A stretch of 64,000 bases of DNA from Panax quinquefolius (GCA_020205615.1 JAINUW010000730.1:535295-599294), one strand, 5' to 3'; positions 1 through 11,059 are shown, numbered from the stretch's first letter. The notes: generated by a model from the sequence alone, not told the origin. A program made the numbers and translations.

Positions 1-926
1 ACATAAGGGTTTCAAAATTTTTGAAAAGTCCTTAATGAAGCGTCTATAGAAACCCACATGTCCCAAAAAACTCCTTATTCCTTTCACCGATGATGGAGGA
101 GGTAGTTTCTCAATCGTCTCAATCTTCGCTCTGTCCACCTCTAACCCTGCTGTAGAAACTTTTTGCCCCAAAATAATCCCTTCTTTCACCATAAAGTGAC
201 ATTTTCCCAGTTTAGGACCAGGTTAGTTTCCACACATCTCTTCAGCACCAAGACCGGATTTTTTAAGCATAAGTCGAAACTGTCACCGAACACGGAAAAA
301 TCATCCATAAATAACTCCAAATTTTGTTCAACCATATCTGAGAAGATCTCCATCATGCACCGTTGAAAGGTTGCCAGTGCATTACATAAACCAAAAGACA
401 TACGCCGAAACGCAAACGTACCGTCTGGGCATGTGAATGTAGTTTTCTCTTGATCCTCCGGGGCTATGGAAATTTGATTGTATCCGGAATATCCATCCAA
501 GAGACAATAGAACTGATTTCTCGCTAACCTATCCAACATCTTATCAATGAACGACAAGGGGAAGTGATCCTTGCGTGTGGCTTTATTCACTTGCGTAGAG
601 TTCATACATACTCTCCATCTCAGAATCGTTCTAGTAGGGATGAGCTCATTAGCTTCATTCTTCACCACTGTCATACCCCCTTTCTTTGATACGCACTATA
701 CATGACTCACCCATGAACTGTCCGAGATTGGGTAAATAATGCCGGCATCCATCCATTTTATGATCTCCTTTTTCACCACATCCTTCAAAATGGGGTTTAG
801 CCTTCTTTGCAGCTCAATGGTTGGTTTTGCCTCCTCTTCCATTAAAATCTTATGCATACAATATGATGGACTAATTCCCCGAATATCCGCTATAGTCCAC
901 CCGATTGCTGTTTTGAACTCTCGCAA
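1..926 (-). pseudogene. Athila-type reverse transcriptase, decayed, incomplete
   Basis: Reading minus strand from about 926, the sequence matches gypsy reverse transcriptase. It has an N-terminal block around ELQRRLNPILKDVVKKEI, then a palm with CLLDGYSGYNQI, a block MSFGLCNALATFQRCM and the catalytic FMDDFSVFG (both aspartates kept). A stop (TAG, about 693-695) splits the N-terminal block from the palm, where a tyrosine-valine-type residue pair is expected before SKKGG. After residue ENVTLW the frame meets another stop near 184, and remnants of the RNase H connection continue to base 1. The upstream protease is in the same frame, separated by one stop (948-950), so this was one gag-pol polyprotein. 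It is inactive as it stands. Confidence 0.85.
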
Positions 927-947
927 GACCCGTAGTAGTTTCTCCTT

Positions 948-1652
948 TTACGTGTCAGTTAACTCCGTCAAAACAATAACTGGTAGGGTGGCATCTTTTC
1001 CCAAATAAGCATACTGCAGATGAGATGGTAGTGGCTTTAATTCCAACACCGGTGGCTCTTCTATCGAGGGTTTGAACTTTTTACCTTCCGTTTCAGGCCT
1101 ATCAAGGGTGTCAAATGATTGATTGCTTTTTCGGAAGAAAGATGATGTATATAGCCAGTTGACATACTCAACGTCATCTTCAATACCATCATCGTCCATC
1201 CCGAGAAAAATGGATTCTAGCCGGTCTTCCGAATAATTTCCACTGAACTTGTGATTAACTAATTCCTCCATGATATCCACCCACATACAATCACCTTTTC
1301 CTTTCGGATAAGACATCGACTTAAATACATTAAAGGTGACTTGTTGATCCTCAACTCGCATCGTCAATTCTCTTTTTTTCACATCAATTAAAGTTCTTCC
1401 CGTTGTTAACAATGGTCTCCCGAGAATAATTGGGATTTCGTTATCTACTTCACAATCCTGGATAAAGAAATCCGCAAGGAAGATGAATTTATCCACTTTG
1501 ACTAAAAAATCCTCAACAATACCTCGTGGATATGTAACTGATCGATCCGCTAACTGCAAACTGATATTTATCGGTCGTGGTGCTTGAAGTCCAAACTGGC
1601 TGGAGACGGATAATGGCATTAAATTTATACTGGCCCCCAAACCACACAATGC
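948..1652 (-). pseudogene. Athila-type aspartic protease region, catalytic Asp lost
   Basis: The retropepsin-like domain contains LGASINLMPLS followed by an IILGRPLLTTGRTLIDV block, the flap and C-terminal landmarks of Athila proteases. The residue expected to be the catalytic aspartate (CDLGAS in relatives) reads glycine here: the codon at 1643-1641 is GGT instead of GAT. An in-frame stop ends the upstream gag part at 1653 and another ends this block at 948. Only nonsense and missense changes, no frameshift, separate the protease from its neighbours, so decay here is by point mutation. Confidence 0.8.
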
Positions 1653-2648
1653 TCATCCCGAAAACTGATTTCCAATTTCACATAGAATATTAAAGCTTCC
1701 TGGATCCTTGAGCTTCGACGATAACTTATTCTGTATAATTGCGTTGCACTCTTCGGTTAACGCCACTGTCTCGAACTCACCCAATTTCCTTTTTCTCGAC
1801 AAAACCTCCTTCATAAACTTGGCATAACTCAGCATTTGTTCCAAGGCTTCTGCAAAGGGGATGTTGATATGCCGTTTTTTGAAAATATCCAAGAATCTTG
1901 AAAACTGCTTATCTAACTTGGATTTTTGAAACCTCTGCGGATACGGTATAGGAGGCATTGTGATGGTTGGTTTCGTTTCTTTCTGCTCTAAGGTCTCATC
2001 TTGATGTTTTTCGGTGCCCCCAACTTCCTCTATTTCACTTGTTGCGTTGTCTGTTTTTCTTTTATCCTTGACTGTCTCTTGCAAATCCTTTCCACTTCGT
2101 AGAGTTACAGCCTTACAATGCTCATCTCTACCCGAATTTTTCTCTGTGTCACTCGAGAGTGTTCCAAGTGGTCGGTTATTCAGTGCATGTGTTATCTGCC
2201 TTACTTGATTTTCCTGATTCTTTTTCGACGCACCTTGGCTTTTCATATTCAGCTCTACTTGATTCAATATTTTGTCTTGTTCCCCGTTCCTTTTGTCAGT
2301 AGCTCTAATGAATTTTTCCAAGGCTTCTTCCAAACTTGATTTCCTCTCTAGTTGTTGTTGAGTCTGATTTTAAAACCCGGATGTGTTTTGTTGTCTCGAC
2401 GCTTGAGCTTGAGCTTGATTGTTACTCCATGAAAACCCCAGATGATTTCTCCAACCCGGATTATATGCGTTTTGATTCGGATAAGGTTGGGTAGATCGAT
2501 TATAACTCCCTACGAACTGAGCTGATTCAGAATTTATGGCACATTGATCCGTAGCATGACCCCCAGCACATAATTCACAAACCATTGCTACCTGCTGTGT
2601 GGATGGTGGACTCCATGTTTCCATTTTCTTAGCTATCGCGGCCACTTG
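1653..2648 (-). pseudogene. Athila gag C-terminal region with zinc knuckle and protease linker
   Basis: The minus-strand frame from about 2645 carries one zinc knuckle-like motif, CELCAGGHATDQC. It is spaced C-x2-C-x3-H-x4-C, one residue shorter than the usual C-x2-C-x4-H-x4-C, and is followed by an Asn/Gln-rich stretch. After a stop at 2370-2372 the same frame continues with a charged, coiled segment, then the conserved linker PYPQRFQKSKLDKQF, HINIPFAEALEQM and TVALTEECNAIIQNKL. That block precedes the protease in Athila elements. A frameshift near 2650 separates this part from the capsid part upstream. Confidence 0.8.
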
Positions 2649-2653
2649 TGCTG

Positions 2654-3340
2654 CTATACTGTCATAGGATCCACTTCAAATTTTCTCGGTGTTTTAGGAG
2701 GGTTCGACCTAGTCATAGGCCACTGATAGTTGTTGTTGGCCATTGTCTCTAACAGCTGATATGCCTCATCAAAAATTTTAGACATGATTGCTCCACCTGT
2801 TGCTGCATCAATGCTGGCTCTTGTGGACGCATGTAAACCATCACAAAATATCCCCAACTGCATCCACTGCGGAATTCCATGATGTGGGCACTTACGGAGC
2901 ATATCCTTAAATCTTTCCCACGCCTCATATAACGATTCTGAGTCGAATTGAGCAAAGGTGTGAATATCGTTCCGTAGTTTGGCCGACTTCGCTGGTGGGA
3001 AGAACTTCGCTAGAAATTTTTGGGCTAAGTCGTCCCAAGTTGTGATTGAACCAGGAGGCAAAGAATGTAACCAACTTCGCGCTTTATCTTTCAAGGTAAA
3101 CGGAAACATCCTTAACCTTACCGCATCTTCCAACACATTGTTGAATTTGAAGGTGTCGCAAACTTCCAAGAAGCTCAAGATATGCTCATTAGGATCATCT
3201 ATCGAACTACCCCCAGACTGGCATGTATTCTGTAGCATCTAAATTATTCCCGGTTTGATCTTGAAACTGTTCGCATTGATCGTCGGTCTCCTAATACTCG
3301 ACTAAATATCTGTGACATTCGGCATGGCATAATCCTAAGC
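2654..3340 (-). pseudogene. Athila gag capsid domain
   Basis: The capsid-type retrotransposon gag domain has the landmarks DDPNEHILSFLEVCDTFK, LKDKARSWLHSLPPGSITTW and LAQKFLAKFFPPAKSAKLR. The longest open stretch starts near 3238, but homologous sequence continues upstream to about 3340 through two stop codons that replace glutamine-type codons (DYAMPNVTDI, SSIRRPTINANSFKIKPGII). The true start is therefore further upstream and damaged. The domain would package element RNA into virus-like particles in the cytoplasm. It is not functional here. Confidence 0.8.
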
Positions 3341-3619
3341 GATTTCTATTCGTCCCCCGCCATGTTCATTGGAATTTCTTGTTTCGCTGATTTTCTTCCA
3401 CGGTGACCCCCGCACTATTCAATCGCAATTTTGGAACTTCCTTTCGATATAAATCGTATAAGGAAAAAGTTCCTTTTTCGCCCTTGATCTAGTGTGCATA
3501 CACGCAAAGAATTCTCGCAAATCAAGAAGAAAAATAATTAACGTTTAAATTAAGAATGAATTGATTATAACTAATATGAATTAATATTAATAAAGAATTC
3601 CCCGAACAAGCGCTTAAAA
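3341..3619 (-). other. Leader of element E with a possible degenerate primer binding site
   Basis: This non-coding stretch lies between gag and LTR. On the minus strand, around 3617-3598, it reads AAGCGCTTGTTCGGGGAATT. This sits where Athila elements carry a primer binding site resembling TGGCGCCGTTGCCGGGGA and keeps the GCGC and CGGGGA parts. The match needs an indel and several substitutions, so the assignment is tentative. Confidence 0.4.
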
Positions 3620-4884
3620 ACTTATTGATTGATTTCACAATCAAAGCAAACGTAAAGTATACACGATTGACAAGTAATAAAGTGATAAGATAGAGTGTCG
3701 ATCCCACAAAGAATTCTAATTAATAAATTCCAACTACTAGCACTATATCAATTCAATTTTATTTAAACAACCATAAATTGTGATTTTTCTAATTAAGAAA
3801 ACTAAATTAAACAATTAAAAGAGATTATTCTAAAAGAAAGAAAATAAACAAAAACTAAGATTTGAATGAATGAATTCAGATAAATAATGATTAAGACTTC
3901 AATATCCCCAATTATAAACTATAAACCAATTATCCCAATTATTATGCCTACTGAATTGTTAACAGGAATTCTCAAATGCCAAAAGTCCTTTTCCAAGTGA
4001 TCAATTGACTTCTATTTAATCCAGATTAATCTTGCTATATTCCTATGCAAAACAATTGAATTAAACTCTTTTAATTCCAATTCCTTATGTGTTAAATACG
4101 GTGAATGATATTTCCATTCAATTCACAAACCTAATTATTTATTCACTATGCAAATAACTAAGTCACATGTTATCATGCCCAGTTCTAACCCTAGAATTCC
4201 TCTTTCAATTCCTTCTAGCGTAACAAGGTAATTACTGGCCAAATAATTAATCAATAAACACAAGGCAAGATAAACAATTCAATCAGACATAAATAATTGG
4301 AATAAATCAAATAATTAATTCATAGCCATAAAAGGTTCAATTGAAATCTTAATTTAAGAAATTAGTTCATGACAAAAATTAAAACCAACAATCTTTGAAA
4401 AATCATCCTTAAAGAATTACACAAATTGAAAGAATAGAGAAGAAGAAACTCTAAGTAAAATCTTCAATCTGTTCTTCACTCCTTGCTTAGCCTCCAATTG
4501 TGTAGATGATCCCCCCTCTAATTCAATTAAAATAAACTTTATATAGTCTTCTCTCTTCACCAAAATCCTTTTCAAAATCAACCTTTCAATTAAACCAACA
4601 ATCCTAGTCAACCCTTCTGTCCACGCACACACATGGTCAACCATATCTCAGTTACGCTACATTACAAGACCTTTGGATGTAGTATTAATATGATAGGCGC
4701 CCATTTGAACTTCAACATATTTACCAAATTGCCATTTTAAGCTCCAAATTTCCCAATTTGTCCCTACAGCTCCCGAATCTGCAAAACAACAACTAAACAC
4801 AATAAAAATACTTCTAAATGACTCGAGAATGCACAAATTTAAGCCTAAGTATATCCAATTCATGGGTATACTACCCAATCATCA
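3620..4884 (-). repeat. 5' LTR of element E (Athila type)
   Basis: About 1.27 kb of AT-rich non-coding DNA begins TGATGATTGGGTAGTATACC on the minus strand at 4884 and runs to about 3620, near the candidate primer binding site. It carries GTGGGATCGACACT-type sequence (plus strand near 3692-3706), common near the 3' end of Athila LTRs. The inner edge is approximate because the second LTR is outside the window. Confidence 0.65.
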
Positions 4885-6140
4885 GGTAACCCCGCCCCTG
4901 ACGGGTGTTACCAAACTAAATTACCCCACCCCGGTGGGCAAAAAAAATAAAATAAAATAAAATAATTAAAATTAATTAAAATACTTATCAAATAAAATAA
5001 ATATTTTAATTGAGATATTTATGGAGTAAAATAAATATTCGATGAAAATTATTATTAAAATATTTTTAAAATAAAATAAATATTTTAATTGAGATATTTA
5101 TGGAATAAAATAAATATTCGATGGAAATTATTATTAAAATATTTATAAAATAAAATAAATATTTTAATTGAGATATTGATGGAGTAAAATAAATATTCGA
5201 TAAAAATTATTATTAAAATATTTATAATAAATAAATATTTTAGTTGAAATATTTATAGAATAAAATAAAAATTCGATGGAAATTATTATTAAAATATTTA
5301 TAAAATAAAATAAATATTTTAATTGAGATATTGATGGAGTAAAATAAATATTCGATGAAAATAATTAATTAAAATATTTATCAAATAAAATAAATATTTT
5401 AATTGAGATATTTATGGAATAAAATAAATATTCGATGAAAATTATTAAGAAATAATTTATTCGAGTGTAATAATAGTAAGGGAATGAAAATATTCTAATT
5501 TAATTAAGTAATTAAATTAGAAGGGTAATGATATGTTAAATAAAGTGGAGTTTACATTAAATAATTAAGTGAAAAAGTAACTAATGAATGTCGTGAATAC
5601 ATATGGTATGTGTGTAGGACTTGTGGTGAACGGAAGTAGTAATCGTTTATCCTACACACGAGGCAAGTTCCTAAACCTTGATTCTTTACATAAAGCAAGT
5701 TCATTATTCTATCTTGTTTATTATTGTTCAAGTCAAGATTTCATATTAGATCTTATCATTCTTTAAAAGCACGATTTCTGTTATACAATACTTATTCGAT
5801 TTTATACATCTTGAATTTTATTATTCAAATTGAATATTAATTATTATTGAACCTTGTAAGACTAGCGACCCTTATTGATTCAACTAGTTCATAGTTGATG
5901 ATCGTTATAAATTCTAGAACTTTTATTGAGCTTATCCAAACCAAACCTCCTTTGGTACAGACTCCGATGTCAAACTGAGATGAACAACCCTTTAATAGGG
6001 GATTATTTACGCTTTAGCGTTAAGATATTGTGCATAATATTGTACTAAGGGCTGATCCCCCTAAGTACGAGAAGAAGAGTCCATAGTCTTATGACTGTTG
6101 AAGGTTTCAAGTATAAACACTTGACAACCTAGGACATAGT
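4885..6140 (+). repeat. Internal piece of the 5' LTR of element A
   Basis: This matches the 3' LTR of A from about 12480 to 13735 almost base for base, including the AT tandem repeat and the segment with ATGAATGTCGTGAATAC at 5584. The left edge is the E insertion point: in the other LTR A copies the sequence continues leftward here. The right edge is ACCTAGGACATAGTT (about 6126-6140), after which the other copies read CAAGGTC but this one jumps to upstream-ORF sequence. Confidence 0.85.
4975..5450 (+). repeat. AT-rich tandem repeat, ~79-bp unit, about 6 copies
   Basis: The repeated unit has the form ATTAAAATATTTATAAAATA, then AAATATTTTAATTGAGATAT, then TTATGGAATAAAATAAATA, then TTCGATGAAAATTATT. 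Copies alternate slightly (GATGGAGT versus TATGGAAT). The same array occurs in the two other LTR A copies at about 12560-13045 and, inverted, at about 20640-21130, so it belongs to the LTR itself. Confidence 0.85.
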
Positions 6141-6252
6141 TATGAGGTATCCAATCCAGTTTGAAAGGTCTACCATCGTATATGCTAGATCGCAGGATGA
6201 TGTCCCGCATCATGGAAGAGGAACGTAGCAAGGCTATTCAGCACCTTAACAG
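6141..6252 (+). pseudogene. C-terminal remnant of the upstream coiled-coil ORF (element A)
   Basis: In one frame this short stretch reads LPSYMLDRRMMSRIMEEERS and continues AIQHLNRQ before a stop. That aligns with the C-terminus of the long ORF upstream of gag in element B (LPSYILDRRTMFQIMEEERR). A neighbouring frame adds YPIQFE just upstream, matching YPIQFETLP in B, so a frameshift lies in between. It shows that element A once carried the same additional ORF, nearly all of which was lost in the 6140/6141 deletion. Confidence 0.75.
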
Positions 6253-6551
6253 GCAGTGATGGGATTAATTTAATTATGTGAAAATCTATCTGGTAGTTAA
6301 AGATGTAAATTCTGATGTGTTTATGAATAAAGGAATATTTTAATGTTTTAAATTCTATAGATTCTTTATCTCGGGATAGTTGATGTAAATAGCAGTGATG
6401 CTATCGTTTGAAGTTAAAACTTTCAATTTGAATAAATATAAGAGTTTATTGATATAATGTGTTAAGTGATTATGATTAAATGTTTAAGTTAAGCCTTAAA
6501 TGTTTAAGGGATTGAATAATAACTTAATAAGTGTATATTCTTAACAGAAAT
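6253..6551 (+). other. Leader between upstream ORF remnant and gag of element A
   Basis: No coding sequence is recognised. GATGTAAATAGCAGTGATGC, near 6382-6401, matches the equivalent spacer of element B (minus strand, near 24240), supporting homologous leaders. A TTAAGTT-rich stretch leads to the gag start. Confidence 0.6.
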
Positions 6552-7634
6552 ATGTCGCCAAGAAGACGACCAAATCGTCGACCAACCTAGGAAGGGTCAA
6601 CGAATAACAACAACAACAACACCAATGTTGACCCCGTTTCGCAGTTGGTGAATTTACTGGCTGGAGCAATTAACAATCAACCTCAAGCTCCACCAAATAC
6701 AGCGTTTAAGGATTTCAAGGCGGTGGGACTGCCAGAGTTTAAAGGCTCCAGGAACCCGATAGAAGCTCAAACCTGGGTTATGGAGAGGGAGAAGGTGTTT
6801 ACTGTCACCAGAGTAAGAGAAGACCAGAAAACCGCATACGCAACATTCATGCTGAAATCCGAAACCAGTTATTGGTGGCAGGTAAACAAAGTACGGGGAT
6901 GAGAAGGTGTGATAACCTGGGAGAGATTTAAAGAGATGTTCTTCGAGATGTATTTTTCGACCAGCTCGCAGAACCAAATTGAGTTTCAGTTTTTGGAGTT
7001 GAAACAGGGGAATATGTCCGTAGCAGACTATACGATAAGATTCAACGAGTTGGCCCGATTCGCCACATATCAAGTGCATACTGACGAGAGAAAGGCAAGA
7101 CGTTTCGAGCAGGGACTGAAGCCCTGGTTATATAGCAAGGTGTTCATGTTCCAATTGAACACTTTTGCTGGAGTGTTAGAGAAGGCCATACTCGCTGAAG
7201 GTGGAAGTGATGCGGTAACTAAATATAATCAGGATCAGAAGAAGAAAAAGAGTGAAAATAAAGGAATTAACAAGACTGGTGGAAGTAGCACGGGAGGTAG
7301 TAATTATCAGAAGAAAAAGTGGTCTGATAACTCGTCAACTAGAAATCAACAAGGAGGGCAGAAGAAGAGGATCGAAGCGTGCTCAACCTGCAGGAAAGCT
7401 CATCTGGGAGTTTGCATGAAGGGAAAACGAGTATGCTACAATTGTGGTCAGGAAGGCCACATAACACCTGACCGTCCTAACCGAAAGAAGGGTACCTTCT
7501 TCACTTGTGGCTCAAAGGATTATCTTGCAAGGGATTGTCCTAAGAAGGGATCTGGAGGGACAAGATTAGGAGGGAATAAAGGAAATAGTGGTGGAAGCAC
7601 TCTGACTATCACAGGACCAACTGCAACCAACTGA
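6552..7634 (+). pseudogene. gag of element A
   Basis: The ATG at 6552 begins MSPRRRPNRR, like the gag start MPPRRQPPR of element B. Capsid landmarks follow: FKDFKAVGLPEFKGSRNPIE, AQTWVMEREKVF, ATFMLKSETSYWWQ, then ITWERFKEMFFEMYFS and ARRFEQGLKPWL. In-frame stops occur near 6588 and at 6900. The nucleocapsid part has two damaged zinc knuckles: CYNCGQEGHITPDR, where the last cysteine is arginine, and FFTCGSKDYLARDC, where the first cysteine and the histidine are replaced. RNA binding by this copy would be impaired even without the stops. Confidence 0.85.
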
Positions 7635-8156
7635 CCAACCGCCAGAACATTCAATATGACAATATAGGATGCAGTGCAGTCTCGTGATGTTATGTCAGGT
7701 ATCATTCCGATTAATAAAGTTAATGCTTATGTATTATTTGATTCGGGTGCTACTTGTTCATTTATATCTGATGACTTTGCTAAGAACTTAGAATTGCCTA
7801 AGGATGGGTTAGAATACCCCATGAACATAGAAATTGCGAATAGAGAAGTGATCCCTGTTAAATACGTACACAAGAACTGTAGGGTGGATATTAAGGGTAA
7901 CATTATGAACGTATACCTTATCCCTATCAAACTTGGGGAATTTGACGTTATCTTGGGAATGGATTGGCTATTCAATTATGGGGCTGTAATTGATTGCCAA
8001 AAGAAGCGTATTAACCTTCTGACTTCGTCAAAGGTTGTGTTTTATGGTAGCAAGTCACCTAGACAAGTGAGTTGTCTGACGATGATGCAGGCCAGGAAGT
8101 TGTTAAGACTAGGCTGTGTAGGATATCTAGCTTACATAGTCGACAATCGTAAATAG
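7635..8156 (+). pseudogene. Aspartic protease of element A
   Basis: The retropepsin active-site motif YVLFDSGATCSFIS (near 7730-7770) is intact, followed by CRVDIKGNIMNVYLIPIKL and the C-terminal VILGMDWLFNYGA. Two stops lie between gag and this domain (near 7632 and 7665), and the frame ends at 8156 in the link to reverse transcriptase. The segment around [11 protein letters not shown] marks the same spot at which element B is interrupted by LTR A. Confidence 0.85.
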
Positions 8157-9540
8157 AATCCAAAAATAGAGGAGATACCAGTAGTGAAGGATTTCGCAGA
8201 CGTATTTCCAGATGATTTTCCAGGACTTCCCCTAGATAGAAAAGTTAAATTCATGATCTATTTGGCTCCAGGAACGGCTCCAATATCGAAGGCACCGTAT
8301 CGGATGGCTCCGGTAGAGATGAAAGCATTAATGGTACAACTGCAAGAGTTACTGGACAAGAAGTAGATTCAACCGAGCGTATCGCCGTGGGGAGCGTTAG
8401 TGTTATTTGTAAAGAAGAAGGACGGGACGATGCGACTCTACATCGACTATAGAGAACTGAATAAGGTCACGATTAAGAATAGGTATCCATTACCGAGGAT
8501 CGAAGACCTATTTGATCAATTGAAAGGAGCAAGATACTTTTCAAAGATAGACTTGAGGAGTGGTTATCATCAGTTAAAGGTGAGGCCAGAGGATATTTCG
8601 AAGACAGCGTTTAGGACTCGATATGGTCACTACGAATTTTTGGTGATGTCTTCGGTCTAACAAATGCTCCTGCAGCGTTTATGGACCTGATGAACAGGGT
8701 GTTTAAACCATTTTTGGATAAATTCGTGGTGGTGTTCATCGATGAAATTTGGTATACCTGAAAACCAAGGAAGAGCACGTAGAGCATTTGAAAGTAACGT
8801 TAGAGGCATTGAGAAGAGAGAAGTTGAATGCCAAATTTTCGAAATATGAATTATGGATTGAAAGAGTATAATTTCTCGGATATGTGATTGATAAGGACAA
8901 AATTTCAGTAGATCCCTCCAAAGTCTAAGCTGTGATTAACTGGGATCAGCCGAAGACGCCATCGAAAGTAAGAAGTTTTCTCAGATTAGCAGGTTATTAT
9001 AGAAGATTCATTCAGGACTTTTCCAAGATCGCGACTCCGTTGATGAATTTGACTAGGAAATCGGTGAAATTCGTTTGGACGGAGAAGTGTGAGGAATGTT
9101 TTCAAGAACTTAAGAAGAGGTTGAGTTCGGCACCTATGTTATCTCTTCCGGATGATACAAGAAATTTTGTGGTATACAGTGATGCATCATATAAAGAACT
9201 AGGTTGTGTGCTTATGCAAAACGGCAGGGTCATTGCGTATGCATCACGACAATTAAAGGACTATGAGAAAGGGTATCCGACCCATGACTTAGAATTAGCC
9301 GCGGTGGTATTCACTTTGAAGATCTGGAAACACTATCTTTATGGGGAGAAGTGTGAAATATATACAGACCACAAGAGTCTGAAATATATTTTTACACAGA
9401 AGGATCTGAATATGCGCCAGAGAAGGTGGTTGGAGTTAATTAAGGACTATGATTGCAAGATTTTATACCATCCGGGTAAAGCAAATGTGGTTGCCGATGC
9501 CTTAAGTAGGAAGGGTTGGGAGAAATTGATGATGTTGACT
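8157..9540 (+). pseudogene. Reverse transcriptase and RNase H of element A
   Basis: The reverse transcriptase starts with [14 protein letters not shown], passes through [14 protein letters not shown], a stop at 8364, [20 protein letters not shown] and [13 protein letters not shown], then frameshifts at the FGLTNAP motif near 8655. The catalytic block is damaged: sequence at 8730-8752 reads FIDE rather than FIDD, with another frameshift. A TAA at 8869-8871 follows. From 8932 a long intact frame holds the RT connection ([20 protein letters not shown]) and RNase H with [32 protein letters not shown] and NVVADALSR. Confidence 0.9.
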
Positions 9541-11059
9541 GCTCAGAAGGAGCTAATTTCAGCAATGGAAAAGCTGGAATTGGAAGTGAGGTATCCCATG
9601 GAGATAGACGAGAAGTTGTTCCAAATACAAGCTGGTACAACTTTACTAGATAAAATTAAGGAAGCTCAACTTCAGGACGAAGAATGTGAGAAAGTGAAAA
9701 AGAAAATATCTGAAGGGACTGAACCGAGATTCAAAATAGACAGTGAGGGACTACTAAGATTTAAGAGCAGAATTTGGGTACCGCCAGTGCCAGAGATTAA
9801 GGAAGACATTTTGAATGAGGCTCATGGCTTACGATATTCGATTCACCCTAGTAGTACTAAGATGTACCAAGATCTTCGACAACACTTCTGGTGGCCGAAT
9901 TTGAAACGAGAGGTTGCAGAGTGTGTTGCCAAGTGTCTGACATGTCAGCAAGTGAAAGCAGAACATCAGAGGCTGAGTGGGTTACTACAACCTTTAGAAA
10001 TTCCGGAATGGAAATGGGAACATATTACGATGGATTTCGTGGTTGGGCCTACCGACAATTCAGAAAGGGTACGATGCAGTATGGGTTATTGTTGACCGAT
10101 TGACGAAATCCGTACACTTCCTTCCGATTAAAATCAGATTCAACTTAGATCAGTTGGCAATGTTATATGTGAAAGAGATTGTTTAGAGGCACGGAGTTCC
10201 GGTGTTAATTGTTTCCGATAGGGATCCACGCTTTATATCAAACTTCTAGAAATGTCTACAGGAATGCATGGGTACACAGTTGCAAATGAGTATGGCATAT
10301 CACCCTCAGACAGATGGACAGAGTTAAAGAATAATTCAGACATTAGAAGACATGTTAAAAGCTTGCATAATGGACTTTAAAGGAAATTGGGATGATCATC
10401 TACCGCTCGTAGAGTTCGGCTATAATAACAGTTACCACGCTAGTATTGGCATGCCGCCTTAAGAAGCGTTATACGGCAGAAAGTGCAGAACTCTGCTATA
10501 CTAGGATGAAGTTAGCGAAAGACAATTACTAGGCCCAGAATTGGTACAACAAACAGCAGATATAGTCAAAGTGATCCGAACAAGATTGATAGCAGCTCAA
10601 GATAGATAGAAGAAATACGCCGACCCACACCATAAAAATGTTGAGTTTGAATCGGGTAGTTATGTGTTCTTAAAGGTCTCTCCCTGGAAGGGAAAGATCT
10701 AGTTCGGAAAGAAAGGGAAATTAAGCCCAAGATTCATTGGACCCTTTGAAGTTCTGTGAAGGGTCAGAGAAGTTGCTTATGAGGTAGCCTTACCTTCAGC
10801 TTTAGAGAATGTCCATAACATCTTCCATGTTTCAGTTCTACGACCCTACAAGCACGTGATTGAATATGAACCCCTACATTTTGACAAAGACTTATCTTAC
10901 GAAGAAATTCCTATTTAGATTGTCGATCGAAAAGAACAAGTTCTAAGAAATAAAGTAATACCTTCTGTTAAGGTAATTTGGAGGAACCACAACGCTGAAG
11001 AAGCAACGTGGGAACTCGAAGAGAATATGATGAAGAATTATCCTCATTTATTTACTTAG
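9541..11059 (+). pseudogene. Integrase with chromodomain of element A
   Basis: The N-terminal HHCC zinc region is present ([28 protein letters not shown]). The DDE core has its first aspartate in ITMDFVVG (10033) and the second in IVSDRDPRF (about 10217). At the catalytic glutamate (DGQSE in relatives) the codon is TAA, near 10324. A frameshift near 10050 and stops near 10184, 10248, 10460, 10501, 10609, 10700 and 10918 break the rest. A C-terminal chromodomain-like tail (NKVIPSVKVIWRNHN, EEATWELEENMMKNYP) ends at 11059. Such tails target Tekay/Del-type elements to heterochromatin. Confidence 0.88.

Larger units (their letters stand above)
1..4884 (-). mobile_element. Element E: Athila-type Ty3/gypsy retrotransposon, 5' part
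   Basis: On the minus strand the order is LTR (about 4884-3620), leader, gag, protease and reverse transcriptase, and the element runs off the window at base 1. The gag and protease-linker sequences have the Athila flavour: a KLDKQFSRFLDIFKK block, an IPFAEALEQM block and a LGASINLMP protease motif. The right end begins TGATGATTGG at 4884. It abuts LTR A sequence that resumes at 4885 in the middle of that LTR, so E inserted into the 5' LTR of element A. Downstream RNase H, integrase, any envelope-like region and the other LTR lie outside the window. Confidence 0.85.

Noticed and set aside
1..926. Envelope-like gene typical of some Athila elements
   Set aside because: It would lie downstream of integrase, outside the window; nothing supports one here.
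5584..5766. A 60-codon open frame (MNVVNTYGMCVGLVVNGSSN...) present in all three LTR A copies (also 13173-13355 and 20520-20338)
   Set aside because: The copies are near-identical LTRs, so shared openness is expected. It has no recognisable domain, and sister LTR B does not preserve the frame.
9440..9640. Minus-strand frames inside the pol genes (for example 9440-9640 and 15421-15603)
   Set aside because: Antisense shadows of RNase H and integrase codons, with no independent support.
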